Below are positions 7,201 through 12,597 of a stretch of DNA of 12,597 bases, in pieces. Position numbers and translations under genes: made by a program. Under the pieces are notes generated by a model. The model was not told where the DNA came from. It was given only the letters and a program-made list of their open reading frames with translations, and searched no databases. This DNA comes from Erysipelotrichaceae bacterium UBA2227. GTDB taxonomy: Bacteria; Bacillota_I; Bacilli_A; Erysipelotrichales; Erysipelotrichaceae. The DNA lies in assembly GCA_002348095.1 (NCBI GenBank), contig DDYT01000049.1, positions 42,097-54,693 on the forward strand, given 5' to 3'. Numbering within the stretch: the stretch's first letter is position 1; the number at the start of each line of letters is the position of its first letter.

Positions 7201-7919
7201 CCGGCATCATCCTTTTTCTGATTGACTATATCCAACACGACCGGCGTCGACTTATAGCCGATTCCCATCCGATCGATTCCCATATCAATAAAATTCAAGA
7301 AAGCTTCGCGCGTACGGATCCCGCCAGAACCTTTGATCTTACAACGGCCCTTCGCCACATCCATCATCGCTTCGATGACTTCAACCGTGGCCCCATCGGT
7401 CTTGCTGGTAAAGAATCCGGTCGATGTCTTGACAAAATCTGCTCCGGCTTCAATTGCCACTTCTGTGGCTTTCTTCACTTCATCCAACGTCAGAGCATCC
7501 GTTTCAAAAATAACCTTCACCTCAACGTTAAACTTATGACATTCATCGCACACCGCTTTGATATCCGCACGAACTTCATCCCACTTGCCGCTGCGGATCC
7601 AACCGTAATTGGCCACCATATCCAACTCAAACACATCCCAGCCTTCGCAGTACATTCTTGCCTGCATGACTTTGGACTCAGTCGTACTCAAACCAAACGG
7701 AAAGTCACAGACCACACAAATCTTCGTGTCCGTGCCTTTGCACATTTCTTGAGCGATATCCAGCGAAGACGGATTGATACATACGGTCTTGCATCCGAAA
7801 TCGATCCCTTCCTGAATGTATTTACGAATCTCTGCTTCAGAAAATTCCGGCTTTAACACCGACTGATCGATATACGCGGCCAGTTCCTTTACAGACATGT
7901 CCCTTGCTTTTTTCTTCAT
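7182..7919 (-). CDS. deoC: Deoxyribose-phosphate aldolase (DeoC/DERA) family
   Basis: This 245-residue class I aldolase has the DERA active-site set: Asp100 in E-L-D-M-V, the Schiff-base Lys164 in F-V-K-T-S-T-G-F, and the second Lys196 in I-K-G-S-G-G-I-R-T. The family reversibly splits 2-deoxyribose 5-phosphate into acetaldehyde and glyceraldehyde 3-phosphate. No nucleoside catabolism genes (deoA, deoB, deoD, pupG) are nearby. The gene instead sits between a Cys-rich redox-type protein and a glycyl radical enzyme and overlaps the latter by 19 bp, so its natural substrate may be a deoxy-sugar phosphate made by that enzyme. The ATG at 7919 follows TAGGGAAA, which contains the stop of the preceding gene. 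Family certain; physiological substrate uncertain. Confidence 0.9.
   Translation of the reverse strand: MKKKARDMSVKELAAYIDQSVLKPEFSEAEIRKYIQEGIDFGCKTVCINPSSLDIAQEMCKGTDTKICVVCDFPFGLSTTESKVMQARMYCEGWDVFELDMVANYGWIRSGKWDEVRADIKAVCDECHKFNVEVKVIFETDALTLDEVKKATEVAIEAGADFVKTSTGFFTSKTDGATVEVIEAMMDVAKGRCKIKGSGGIRTREAFLNFIDMGIDRMGIGYKSTPVVLDIVNQKKDDAGCKESY
7209..7215 (-). promoter_or_regulatory. Ribosome binding site for the TTG start of the glycyl radical enzyme
   Basis: AAAGGAT on the minus strand lies nine bases before TTG 7200, inside the 3' end of deoC. The next in-frame ATG is 25 codons downstream, inside the conserved R-L-R-x-x-M segment, so TTG is the credible start. The weak start may tune expression relative to the aldolase. 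Confidence 0.55.
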
Positions 7920-7928
7920 CTTTTTTCC

Positions 7929-8369
7929 CTAGCCTTTCAGTTCTTGTAAATATTCATCCAACAGTTGTGCGGCTTTTGCGACCAGATGCTCGCAATCCTT
8001 CACTTTCACACCATCCCGGAATTCTTCCGGTCGGGTTTTGTTGGTTTCCAGTAAATCCCGGCATAACAGTGAACCCTTTTCCTGCTGAAAGCGGGTTCCC
8101 AGTTCTTTGACCCGGACATAATGTTCTTCTTTTGATGCTTTGTCCTTTTCATTGGTACCGCTCAGCAACATTCCCATCGCCATAAACGCCCCGGTCAATG
8201 CCCCGCATACTTCGCCCAACCGGCCCATCCCACCGCCAAAAGACGATGAAATTTTAAATGCTTCATCACGGCTTAGCCCCGTGACATCACAAAATGCACA
8301 AAAAACGGACTGCGAACAGTTGTATCCCTGATTAAATAAATCAACTGCGATTTTCTCATGAATCGTCAT
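7929..8369 (-). CDS. C_GCAxxG_C_C family protein (putative redox protein)
   Basis: The 146-residue protein matches the C_GCAxxG_C_C family of small cysteine-rich proteins in anaerobes. It has Cys18 in G-Y-N-C-S-Q-S-V, Cys24 and Cys27, the core motif C55-G-A-L-T-G (C-G-A-x-x-G), Cys103 in L-L-C-R-D-L, and Cys126 in K-D-C-E-H-L-V. The spaced cysteines suggest a metal/cluster or thiol redox site, but the family has no firmly established reaction that I know of. It overlaps the end of the RACo-like gene by four bases (ATGA) and has its own GGGAGGAAATCT ribosome site. Its position between the corrinoid activator and the radical module makes it a candidate electron-transfer or cysteine-based accessory of corrinoid reactivation. 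Confidence 0.85.
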   Translation of the reverse strand: MTIHEKIAVDLFNQGYNCSQSVFCAFCDVTGLSRDEAFKISSSFGGGMGRLGEVCGALTGAFMAMGMLLSGTNEKDKASKEEHYVRVKELGTRFQQEKGSLLCRDLLETNKTRPEEFRDGVKVKDCEHLVAKAAQLLDEYLQELKG

Positions 8370-9829
8370 AGATTTCCTCCCTCAAACAGCATATGTTCAC
8401 TGAATAATTCCAGCCATCGGGCAGAAGTAGCCAGTTCGATGACTTGAATTCGCTCGATATCCCCGTGTGAAGGTATATCTTTTTCTCTGGTCAGCCAGCT
8501 CACACACCCAGCCAACGAAGAATTACCGATCAATACGGTTTTATCCCGGCAAGCTTCCGGAATCAGTCCGATCCGGATGGCCGCATCCACGTTGATATGC
8601 TTGCCAAAGCCACCGGCAATCATCAGCGCATCGATCTGATCGAACGTGAGATTTGCCCTTTCAACACACAGCTCCATCCCGCTGCGAATCGCGGCTTTCG
8701 CCAACTGAAACTCGCGAACATCTTTTTGAGTCAGTGAAATCTTCGGATGTTCCACTACGATCACTTCATCTTCAAGATAACCGCTGGTCTGTAACGGACC
8801 TTCCAACAGACACCCGATCAGATCGATATACCCCGATCCGCAAATGCCGACCGGAGCAGCTTCTTGAATCGTAGTGTAAGTCAGTTTCCCTTGCGAAAGG
8901 AAGAAATGATCGATGGCCCCGGCTACCGCTCCGCAACCTGAAGACATATTGACTCCTTCAAATGCCGGGCCGGCCGCCGTACTGGTCGCCGATAGCTCAC
9001 CATTGCACGAAAGCACGATTTCCCCGTTGGTTCCCAGATCGATCAACAAGATATTCTCTTTTTTCTTAAATAAATCTAACAAAGAAATCCCGGCTAAGAT
9101 ATCCGATCCCAGATACGCCGCAATCGGCGGATATACGATGATCTCACCATCGACACCGATCCCCAATTCACTGCGGATCGATCGGATCAGCGTGTGGGAC
9201 ACGGATGGCCGATATGGAATCTGAACTAAGGGAGCTACATCAGCATTAAGCCACAAGTGGGTCATGGTCGTATTGCCGGTAATCCCGATGGTCATGGAGT
9301 TTGGCTGAAAGCGTGTGACCAACTCAGCTACAAACTTTCTGATTTCCTGTCGGATCAGCCGGTGACAACTGTCATTTCCGGCTAAAGTCACTTCGATCCG
9401 TGACAGGACATCCGCCCCATAGGTACGTTGGGGATTGGTGAACTTATGTTCCAAAATAACTTCGCCGCTGTGACCGTCGATCAATACCATGACGACGGTC
9501 GTCGTTCCCAAATCAATGGCTAGTAACAGATCGGCCGTAACGGTGCGGATTGGGACAGATCCCCGGTCCAATCCCAACACCAGAATGTTTTCTTTATCGA
9601 TCAGCGCCACATGCACATCTTCTTCTAATACCGTGTGCTGACAGGCCAATCGGATATTCTGATTGATTTGCAGCTGGGATAGATGATTTCTCTCAGCTTC
9701 AGTAACAGGCAATGATATGTCTGTTTTTACCTTGCACTTACCGCAGATTCCCCGCCCATTACAAAGAGCGCTCAGGGAGTCTTCCCGGCGGATTTCTTCA
9801 AACAGGTTTTTACCTTTTTCAATCAGCAT
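8366..9829 (-). CDS. RACo-like corrinoid activation protein ([2Fe-2S] plus ASKHA ATPase, DUF4445)
   Basis: The 487-residue protein has an N-terminal plant-type ferredoxin cluster site (C23-x5-C29-x2-C32, then Cys63) and an ASKHA ATPase domain. Motifs are A-I-D-L-G-T-T-T (104-111), I-T-G-N-T-T-M-T-H-L (183-192), L-I-D-L-G-T-N-G-E (262-270), G-I-C-G-S-G-Y (328-334) and A-G-G-F-G (405-409). Proteins of this type use ATP to return accidentally oxidised Co(II) corrinoid to active Co(I). It is shorter than classical RACo (about 600 residues or more). The beta-hairpin before the first Cys and the linker domain between ferredoxin and ATPase are largely missing. The start is fixed: the upstream in-frame stretch has no ATG, GTG or TTG before a stop. 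Its ATG overlaps the methyltransferase A stop (TGATG). Confidence 0.9.
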   Translation of the reverse strand: MLIEKGKNLFEEIRREDSLSALCNGRGICGKCKVKTDISLPVTEAERNHLSQLQINQNIRLACQHTVLEEDVHVALIDKENILVLGLDRGSVPIRTVTADLLLAIDLGTTTVVMVLIDGHSGEVILEHKFTNPQRTYGADVLSRIEVTLAGNDSCHRLIRQEIRKFVAELVTRFQPNSMTIGITGNTTMTHLWLNADVAPLVQIPYRPSVSHTLIRSIRSELGIGVDGEIIVYPPIAAYLGSDILAGISLLDLFKKKENILLIDLGTNGEIVLSCNGELSATSTAAGPAFEGVNMSSGCGAVAGAIDHFFLSQGKLTYTTIQEAAPVGICGSGYIDLIGCLLEGPLQTSGYLEDEVIVVEHPKISLTQKDVREFQLAKAAIRSGMELCVERANLTFDQIDALMIAGGFGKHINVDAAIRIGLIPEACRDKTVLIGNSSLAGCVSWLTREKDIPSHGDIERIQVIELATSARWLELFSEHMLFEGGNL

Positions 9830-10965
9830 CAGCGATCCGGCAACACTGTATGGCCTTTCGACGGTGATTCATGTTTTCCGACACCGTGTTTAGCCACACA
9901 AGATCCATAAGTATACAATTCCTCAAAAAATGCCCGGATATTCTCGGTCGGGATATCGTGGCGGAAACGGTTTCCGCTGGCCAGTACTAACCGACCCTTG
10001 TTTGGAAGATAGAACGTATCGATCAGAAAACGCATTTCCTGACGGACATCCTCGGTCGAACCAAAGGGCAAAATACGCTGAACTTCCATACCTGCCCAGA
10101 AGCAGATCTGATCACGGTATTGTTCAATGATTTTCTCTTCGTCCATCGAATATTTTTGAATCGGATGCAACACATCGAGACCCAGTTCGATCATGTGCGG
10201 GATAAACGGTTCGATATTTCCGCAGGTGTGCAGCCAGACATCCATGCCTTTGCTGTGGGCATAATCGATGACTTCTTTATAATGCGGTTTTATGAATTCC
10301 AGGAAAATATCTTCGGAGAAAAACGGGCGGTCTTGCATACCGATATCATCGGTAAAAGCAATCGCATCAAAATGATATTCATCGACCGAACGATCGATTA
10401 CTTTAAATATGATATTTCTAAGTTTCAATAGCAGTGCTTTGACTTCATCCGGATACAGGTAGAAATCCATCAGCGTGTTGGTCATACCGCGGAAATGCCA
10501 CAGACGTTCAAAGGACAGCCGCGTCCAGAAAATCCCGCGATAACGTCCGTCATCTTCAAAATAATCCTGAACCAGACATTCGGGAAAATAGGGATCCGGT
10601 ACATCCGGTGATATTTTCTCGATAACATCCCATTCCAACGCGGTCTTCTCGTCGATCCCGATCTCATCCTCATTTTTATGTAGCAGCGGATCGGCATTCT
10701 CGACATCGCACCATACATAACGGTCGCCCGGCTTACCGAAATTTCTCGGCCGGGTATATTCAAAGAACACCGCATCATCCGGGTATTCTTCAATGATTTG
10801 TTCCATTTCTTTTTGTCTGAAAGGCTGTTCGGAAGGCAAATACAATACCGGCGTAATGCATTGGGCCGGACGGGTCGTTCCCTTTCCTTTTATCAAAGCT
10901 TTGACTTCTTCCCGGCTCAGAAGGTCTTTCTTCGCCTTGGGGAATTTTGATTGATCCAATGGCAT
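9829..10965 (-). CDS. UroD-family (MtaA/CmuA-like) corrinoid methyltransferase, paralogue A
   Basis: This 378-residue uroporphyrinogen decarboxylase-superfamily protein is encoded directly after the corrinoid carrier and before its reactivator, so a methyltransferase role is far more likely than haem synthesis. The zinc-type H-x-C motif is W-L-H246-T-C248-G-N, followed by D-V-L-H-P-I-Q (264-270). D-D-I-G-M-Q (206-211) matches the active-site Asp region of the superfamily. The third Cys of MtaA-type zinc sites is replaced (A-S-G-N-R, 329-333). It aligns nearly colinearly with paralogue B (2734-3876). The last 30 residues, rich in His/Lys/Gly, differ. The ribosome site TAAGGAGG contains the stop codon of the corrinoid gene, so translation is tightly coupled. 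Given its place it may be the methyltransferase that docks this corrinoid protein; direction and substrate unknown. Confidence 0.87.
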   Translation of the reverse strand: MPLDQSKFPKAKKDLLSREEVKALIKGKGTTRPAQCITPVLYLPSEQPFRQKEMEQIIEEYPDDAVFFEYTRPRNFGKPGDRYVWCDVENADPLLHKNEDEIGIDEKTALEWDVIEKISPDVPDPYFPECLVQDYFEDDGRYRGIFWTRLSFERLWHFRGMTNTLMDFYLYPDEVKALLLKLRNIIFKVIDRSVDEYHFDAIAFTDDIGMQDRPFFSEDIFLEFIKPHYKEVIDYAHSKGMDVWLHTCGNIEPFIPHMIELGLDVLHPIQKYSMDEEKIIEQYRDQICFWAGMEVQRILPFGSTEDVRQEMRFLIDTFYLPNKGRLVLASGNRFRHDIPTENIRAFFEELYTYGSCVAKHGVGKHESPSKGHTVLPDR

Positions 10966-10977
10966 ATATTTTCCTCC

Positions 10978-11619
10978 TTACGAGAAACGTTCTTCGAGCA
11001 AGTCAGCCAAAGAGACGGCATCGGGTGTGTAGACATCGGCTTTGACCTGATTGGCATAGGCCTGAGTGACCGGAGCGCCTCCGACACAAATCAGCAGATC
11101 TTCGCGCAAGCCGGCTTCTTCCAATGCTTCAATGACTTTGCGGAAGTGGACCATCGAGGTCGTCAGCAATGCGGACATACATAAAATCGGCGGCTGATGC
11201 TCTTTGATGGCTTCAACGAATTTCTCCGGTTTGACATTGACACCCAAATCGACGATTTCAAAGCCGCGTGATTTCAGCATCAGTCCGATCAGATTCTTTC
11301 CGATGTCATGCAAATCATCCAGCACCGTACCAATGACGACTTTTCCGCGATGTTTACGGTCGGCTTTGGCCAATTGCGGTTCTAACACCGCCAAGCCGAT
11401 ATTCATGGCTCGGGCTGTGATGAGAACTTCCGGGATAAAGGCTTTCCCGTTTTTCCATGCCTCGGCCACCCGCTGCATCGCCATCAGTAAGCCGCCCTCC
11501 AAAATCTCCATTGCACTCAATCCCTGTTGAAGTGCATCGACACATAACGGTTCGATTTCTTTGATTTTTCCTTTGATTACTTTTTCTTGAATATTGTCTA
11601 AAATTTCCTGATGATCCAT
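10978..11619 (-). CDS. Corrinoid (B12-binding) methyl-carrier protein, MtaC/MtbC-like
   Basis: The 213-residue protein has the two-domain layout of methyltransferase corrinoid proteins: a helical cap (about residues 1-88) and a Rossmann-like cobalamin domain (about 90-213). The B12 signature D102-L-H104-D-I-G107-K is intact, with His104 expected as the lower axial cobalt ligand. M-S-A-L-L-T-T-S (148-155) and the late C-V-G-G-A-P (178-183) complete the nucleotide-tail pocket. It should shuttle a methyl group between a substrate-specific methyltransferase and an acceptor-side one, cycling between Co(I) and methyl-Co(III). It is the first gene of the nine-gene operon, with a strong GAGGAGG ribosome site and an extended -10 promoter just upstream. 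Family assignment is secure. Confidence 0.93.
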   Translation of the reverse strand: MDHQEILDNIQEKVIKGKIKEIEPLCVDALQQGLSAMEILEGGLLMAMQRVAEAWKNGKAFIPEVLITARAMNIGLAVLEPQLAKADRKHRGKVVIGTVLDDLHDIGKNLIGLMLKSRGFEIVDLGVNVKPEKFVEAIKEHQPPILCMSALLTTSMVHFRKVIEALEEAGLREDLLICVGGAPVTQAYANQVKADVYTPDAVSLADLLEERFS

Positions 11620-11656
11620 AATGCCTCCTCTTTCTCTTTCATTCTTCGTTATTCAT

Positions 11657-11665
11657 ATTATAACA
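11657..11665 (-). promoter_or_regulatory. Extended -10 promoter of the nine-gene operon
   Basis: TGTTATAAT on the minus strand is a full extended -10 (TGnTATAAT). It lies about 38 bases before the corrinoid-protein ATG and downstream of the nanE terminator. No good -35 box is found at 16-18 bp, as is usual for extended -10 promoters. The leader of about 30 bases leaves no room for a cobalamin riboswitch. Confidence 0.65.
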
Positions 11666-11686
11666 AATTTTTTAACTAAATTATGC

Positions 11687-11713
11687 AAAAAACTGACATG
11701 AAAACACGTCAGT
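11687..11713 (-). terminator. Rho-independent terminator after the nanE-like gene
   Basis: Minus-strand hairpin ACTGACGTG-TTTT-CATGTCAGT (9-bp stem, one G-T pair, 4-base loop) followed by a run of Ts. It separates the epimerase gene from the nine-gene operon. The flanking bases (AAAA before, TTTTTT after) would let it work on the other strand as well. Confidence 0.9.
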
Positions 11714-11721
11714 TTTGTTGA

Positions 11722-12471
11722 TTATTGATTGACGTGTTTGCTCTTTTCTGCGTCGCGCCAGTTATCCTGATAACCGCTGAGCAGATCTACAAAACGTTTT
11801 GCCGTCAGATGCGGACGGGTAATGGCACTGCCGACGACGACTGCGTGCGCACCTAAGAATATGCACTTCATCGCATCTTCCGGTGTATAGACATGACCTT
11901 CCATAAACACATAGGCATCTTCATTTAATTCCCGGCAAAACTCACCGAACATCCGATAGTCCGCCCCTTCGATATGGGCGGTTTCTTTGGTATAACCATA
12001 CAGCGTCGGAGCTACGATATCTGCTCCCAGACGGACGGCTTCCCGAGCTTCTTCAATGGTCGACACATCCGCAAATACCAAGACATCCGGATAGGCTGCT
12101 TTCAGTTTCGGAAGCAGTTCGATCGCACGAACACCTTCATGATTGAGCTGAAAGGTGCAATCCAAAGCAATGATATCGGCACCGGCTTCAATCAGCTGTC
12201 TACAGGCATCCAACGTCGGCGTGATAAATACATCAGTATGTTCAAACCAAATTTTATACAGTGCAATAATGGGCAAGTCAATTTCACTTTTGATCAGACG
12301 GATATCTCTTGGAGAGTTGGCCCGAATACCGACGGCCCCAGCCCACTTCGCTGCACGAGCCATGATCAAAACGATATCCTCGGTATAAATCGGCTCATCC
12401 GGATACGACTGACACGACACGATCAGTCCGCCTTTCATCTTCTCTATGATTTCGCTCTTTCTTCTTGGCAT
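11722..12471 (-). CDS. nanE: NanE-like N-acetylmannosamine-6-phosphate 2-epimerase
   Basis: This 249-residue TIM-barrel protein belongs to the NanE family, which interconverts N-acetylmannosamine 6-phosphate and N-acetylglucosamine 6-phosphate in sialic acid and ManNAc use. Family marks are G-G-L-I-V-S-C-Q (14-21), G-I-R-A-N (48-52), catalytic-type Lys73 in L-Y-K, V-F-I-T-P-T (81-86), A-G-A-D-I-I-A-L-D (96-104), and the catalytic Glu191 in V-F-M-E-G-H. The loop after Asp104 reads C-T-F-Q-L-N-H-E-G where NanE proteins usually have an Arg-rich A-T-x-R-x-R-P-x-G, so the substrate may differ. The start follows GAGAGGAGATCGTT. It has its own promoter and terminator, and no other nan genes (nanA, nanK, transporter) are in view. 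Confidence 0.85.
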   Translation of the reverse strand: MPRRKSEIIEKMKGGLIVSCQSYPDEPIYTEDIVLIMARAAKWAGAVGIRANSPRDIRLIKSEIDLPIIALYKIWFEHTDVFITPTLDACRQLIEAGADIIALDCTFQLNHEGVRAIELLPKLKAAYPDVLVFADVSTIEEAREAVRLGADIVAPTLYGYTKETAHIEGADYRMFGEFCRELNEDAYVFMEGHVYTPEDAMKCIFLGAHAVVVGSAITRPHLTAKRFVDLLSGYQDNWRDAEKSKHVNQ

Positions 12472-12498
12472 AACGATCTCCTCTCATATTTCATCTAT

Positions 12499-12527
12499 AT
12501 TATAGGTCAGATTCACAACTTCTACAA
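12499..12527 (-). promoter_or_regulatory. Candidate promoter of the nanE-like gene
   Basis: On the minus strand TATAAT (12504-12499) lies exactly 17 bases after TTGTAG (12527-12522), a 3/6 match to the -35 consensus. It is about 28 bases before the ATG, with the ribosome site in between. Confidence 0.55.
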
Positions 12528-12569
12528 TAAATAATTATCATATTCTTGCATTTTCTTTCATTTTCAATC

Positions 12570-12592
12570 AAAAAGCCGGAATTCCGGCTTTT
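12570..12592. terminator. Palindromic terminator of an off-window gene
   Basis: AAAAGCCGG-AATT-CCGGCTTTT is a perfect palindrome at 12571-12592, giving a GC stem with an AATT loop and a T-run on both strands (five on the minus strand). It probably ends a minus-strand gene to the right, and could act in both directions. Confidence 0.7.
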
Positions 12593-12597
12593 ACTCT

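Larger units (their letters stand above)
1961..11619 (-). other. Predicted nine-gene operon: corrinoid methyl transfer plus glycyl radical catabolism
   Basis: Nine minus-strand genes follow one another with gaps of 12, 9, 20 and 11 bp or overlaps of 1, 4, 19 and 8 bp. There is no internal terminator or room for a promoter. The only upstream promoter seen is the extended -10 at 11657-11665, just after the nanE terminator. Order: corrinoid protein, UroD-family methyltransferase A, RACo-like activator, C_GCAxxG_C_C protein, DeoC, glycyl radical enzyme, activase, UroD-family methyltransferase B, SIS protein. Tight coupling implies that the products work together. Confidence 0.8.

Noticed and set aside
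6813..7856. Long plus-strand open frame (347 codons) opposite deoC and the glycyl radical enzyme gene
   Set aside because: It is antisense to two genes with complete family motifs, its composition is rich in His/Arg/Ser as expected from a shadow frame, and it has no ribosome site or recognisable domain.
2734..10965. Haem-pathway uroporphyrinogen decarboxylase (hemE) for the two UroD-family genes
   Set aside because: The H-x-C zinc motif, the corrinoid carrier and activator neighbours, and the absence of other haem genes argue for methyltransferases.
11620..11721. Cobalamin riboswitch before the corrinoid operon
   Set aside because: The gap is 102 bp and largely used by the nanE terminator and promoter; the leader is only about 30 bases, too short, and no B12-box-like sequence is visible.
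11974..12534. Plus-strand open frame of 186 codons opposite the nanE-like gene
   Set aside because: It is a shadow of a well-supported enzyme gene, runs into that gene's promoter region, and shows no domain or ribosome site.
12570..12592. The GAATTC-centred palindrome as an operator or attachment site
   Set aside because: GC-rich stem, AATT loop and flanking A/T runs fit a rho-independent terminator better, and no integrase or tRNA is nearby.

Overview
The window looks like chromosome of a strictly anaerobic, fermentative member of the Bacillota, probably a gut-type clostridial or erysipelotrichial lineage. The grounds are a glycyl radical enzyme with its radical-SAM activase, a corrinoid methyl-transfer system with its ATP-dependent reactivator, strong AGGAGG-type ribosome binding sites, AT-rich promoters beside mid-GC genes, and compact operons. 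No species can be named from the sequence alone.

Layout, left to right. (1) Positions 1-820, minus strand: a lipoprotein gene running off the left edge, a possible 43-codon ORF translationally coupled to it, and the terminator of the next gene. (2) 822-1232, minus: an ArsC-type arsenate reductase / low-molecular-weight phosphatase. (3) 1344-1964, plus: a GyrI-like ligand-binding domain protein, the only plus-strand gene, divergent from arsC. (4) 1961-11619, minus: nine genes so tightly packed (gaps of 9-20 bp or overlaps of 1-19 bp) that they must be one operon. In transcription order they are a corrinoid protein, UroD-family methyltransferase A, a RACo-type corrinoid activator, a C_GCAxxG_C_C redox-type protein, a DeoC aldolase, a glycyl radical enzyme, its activase, UroD-family methyltransferase B, and a SIS-domain sugar-phosphate protein. 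(5) 11722-12471, minus: a NanE-like N-acetylmannosamine-6-phosphate 2-epimerase with its own promoter and a strong terminator. A palindromic terminator of an off-window gene closes the window.

The nine-gene operon is the main point of interest. It joins two kinds of anaerobic chemistry seldom seen in one transcription unit. The first is a cobalamin methyl-transfer set (two methyltransferase paralogues, corrinoid carrier, reactivating ATPase, Cys-rich protein). The second is a radical C-O cleavage set (GCVE-type glycyl radical enzyme, activase) coupled to a retro-aldolase. My working model is inference only: a methylated sugar or polyol derivative is demethylated through the corrinoid protein, dehydrated by the glycyl radical enzyme to a deoxy-sugar phosphate, and cleaved by the DeoC-like aldolase. 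The SIS protein, and perhaps the NanE-like epimerase, would handle phosphosugar isomers. The window contains no transporter, kinase, methyl-tetrahydrofolate methyltransferase or alcohol/aldehyde dehydrogenase, so substrate and methyl acceptor remain unidentified.

There is no intergenic stretch over about 130 bp, and I see no rRNA, tRNA, CRISPR array, IS element or riboswitch.
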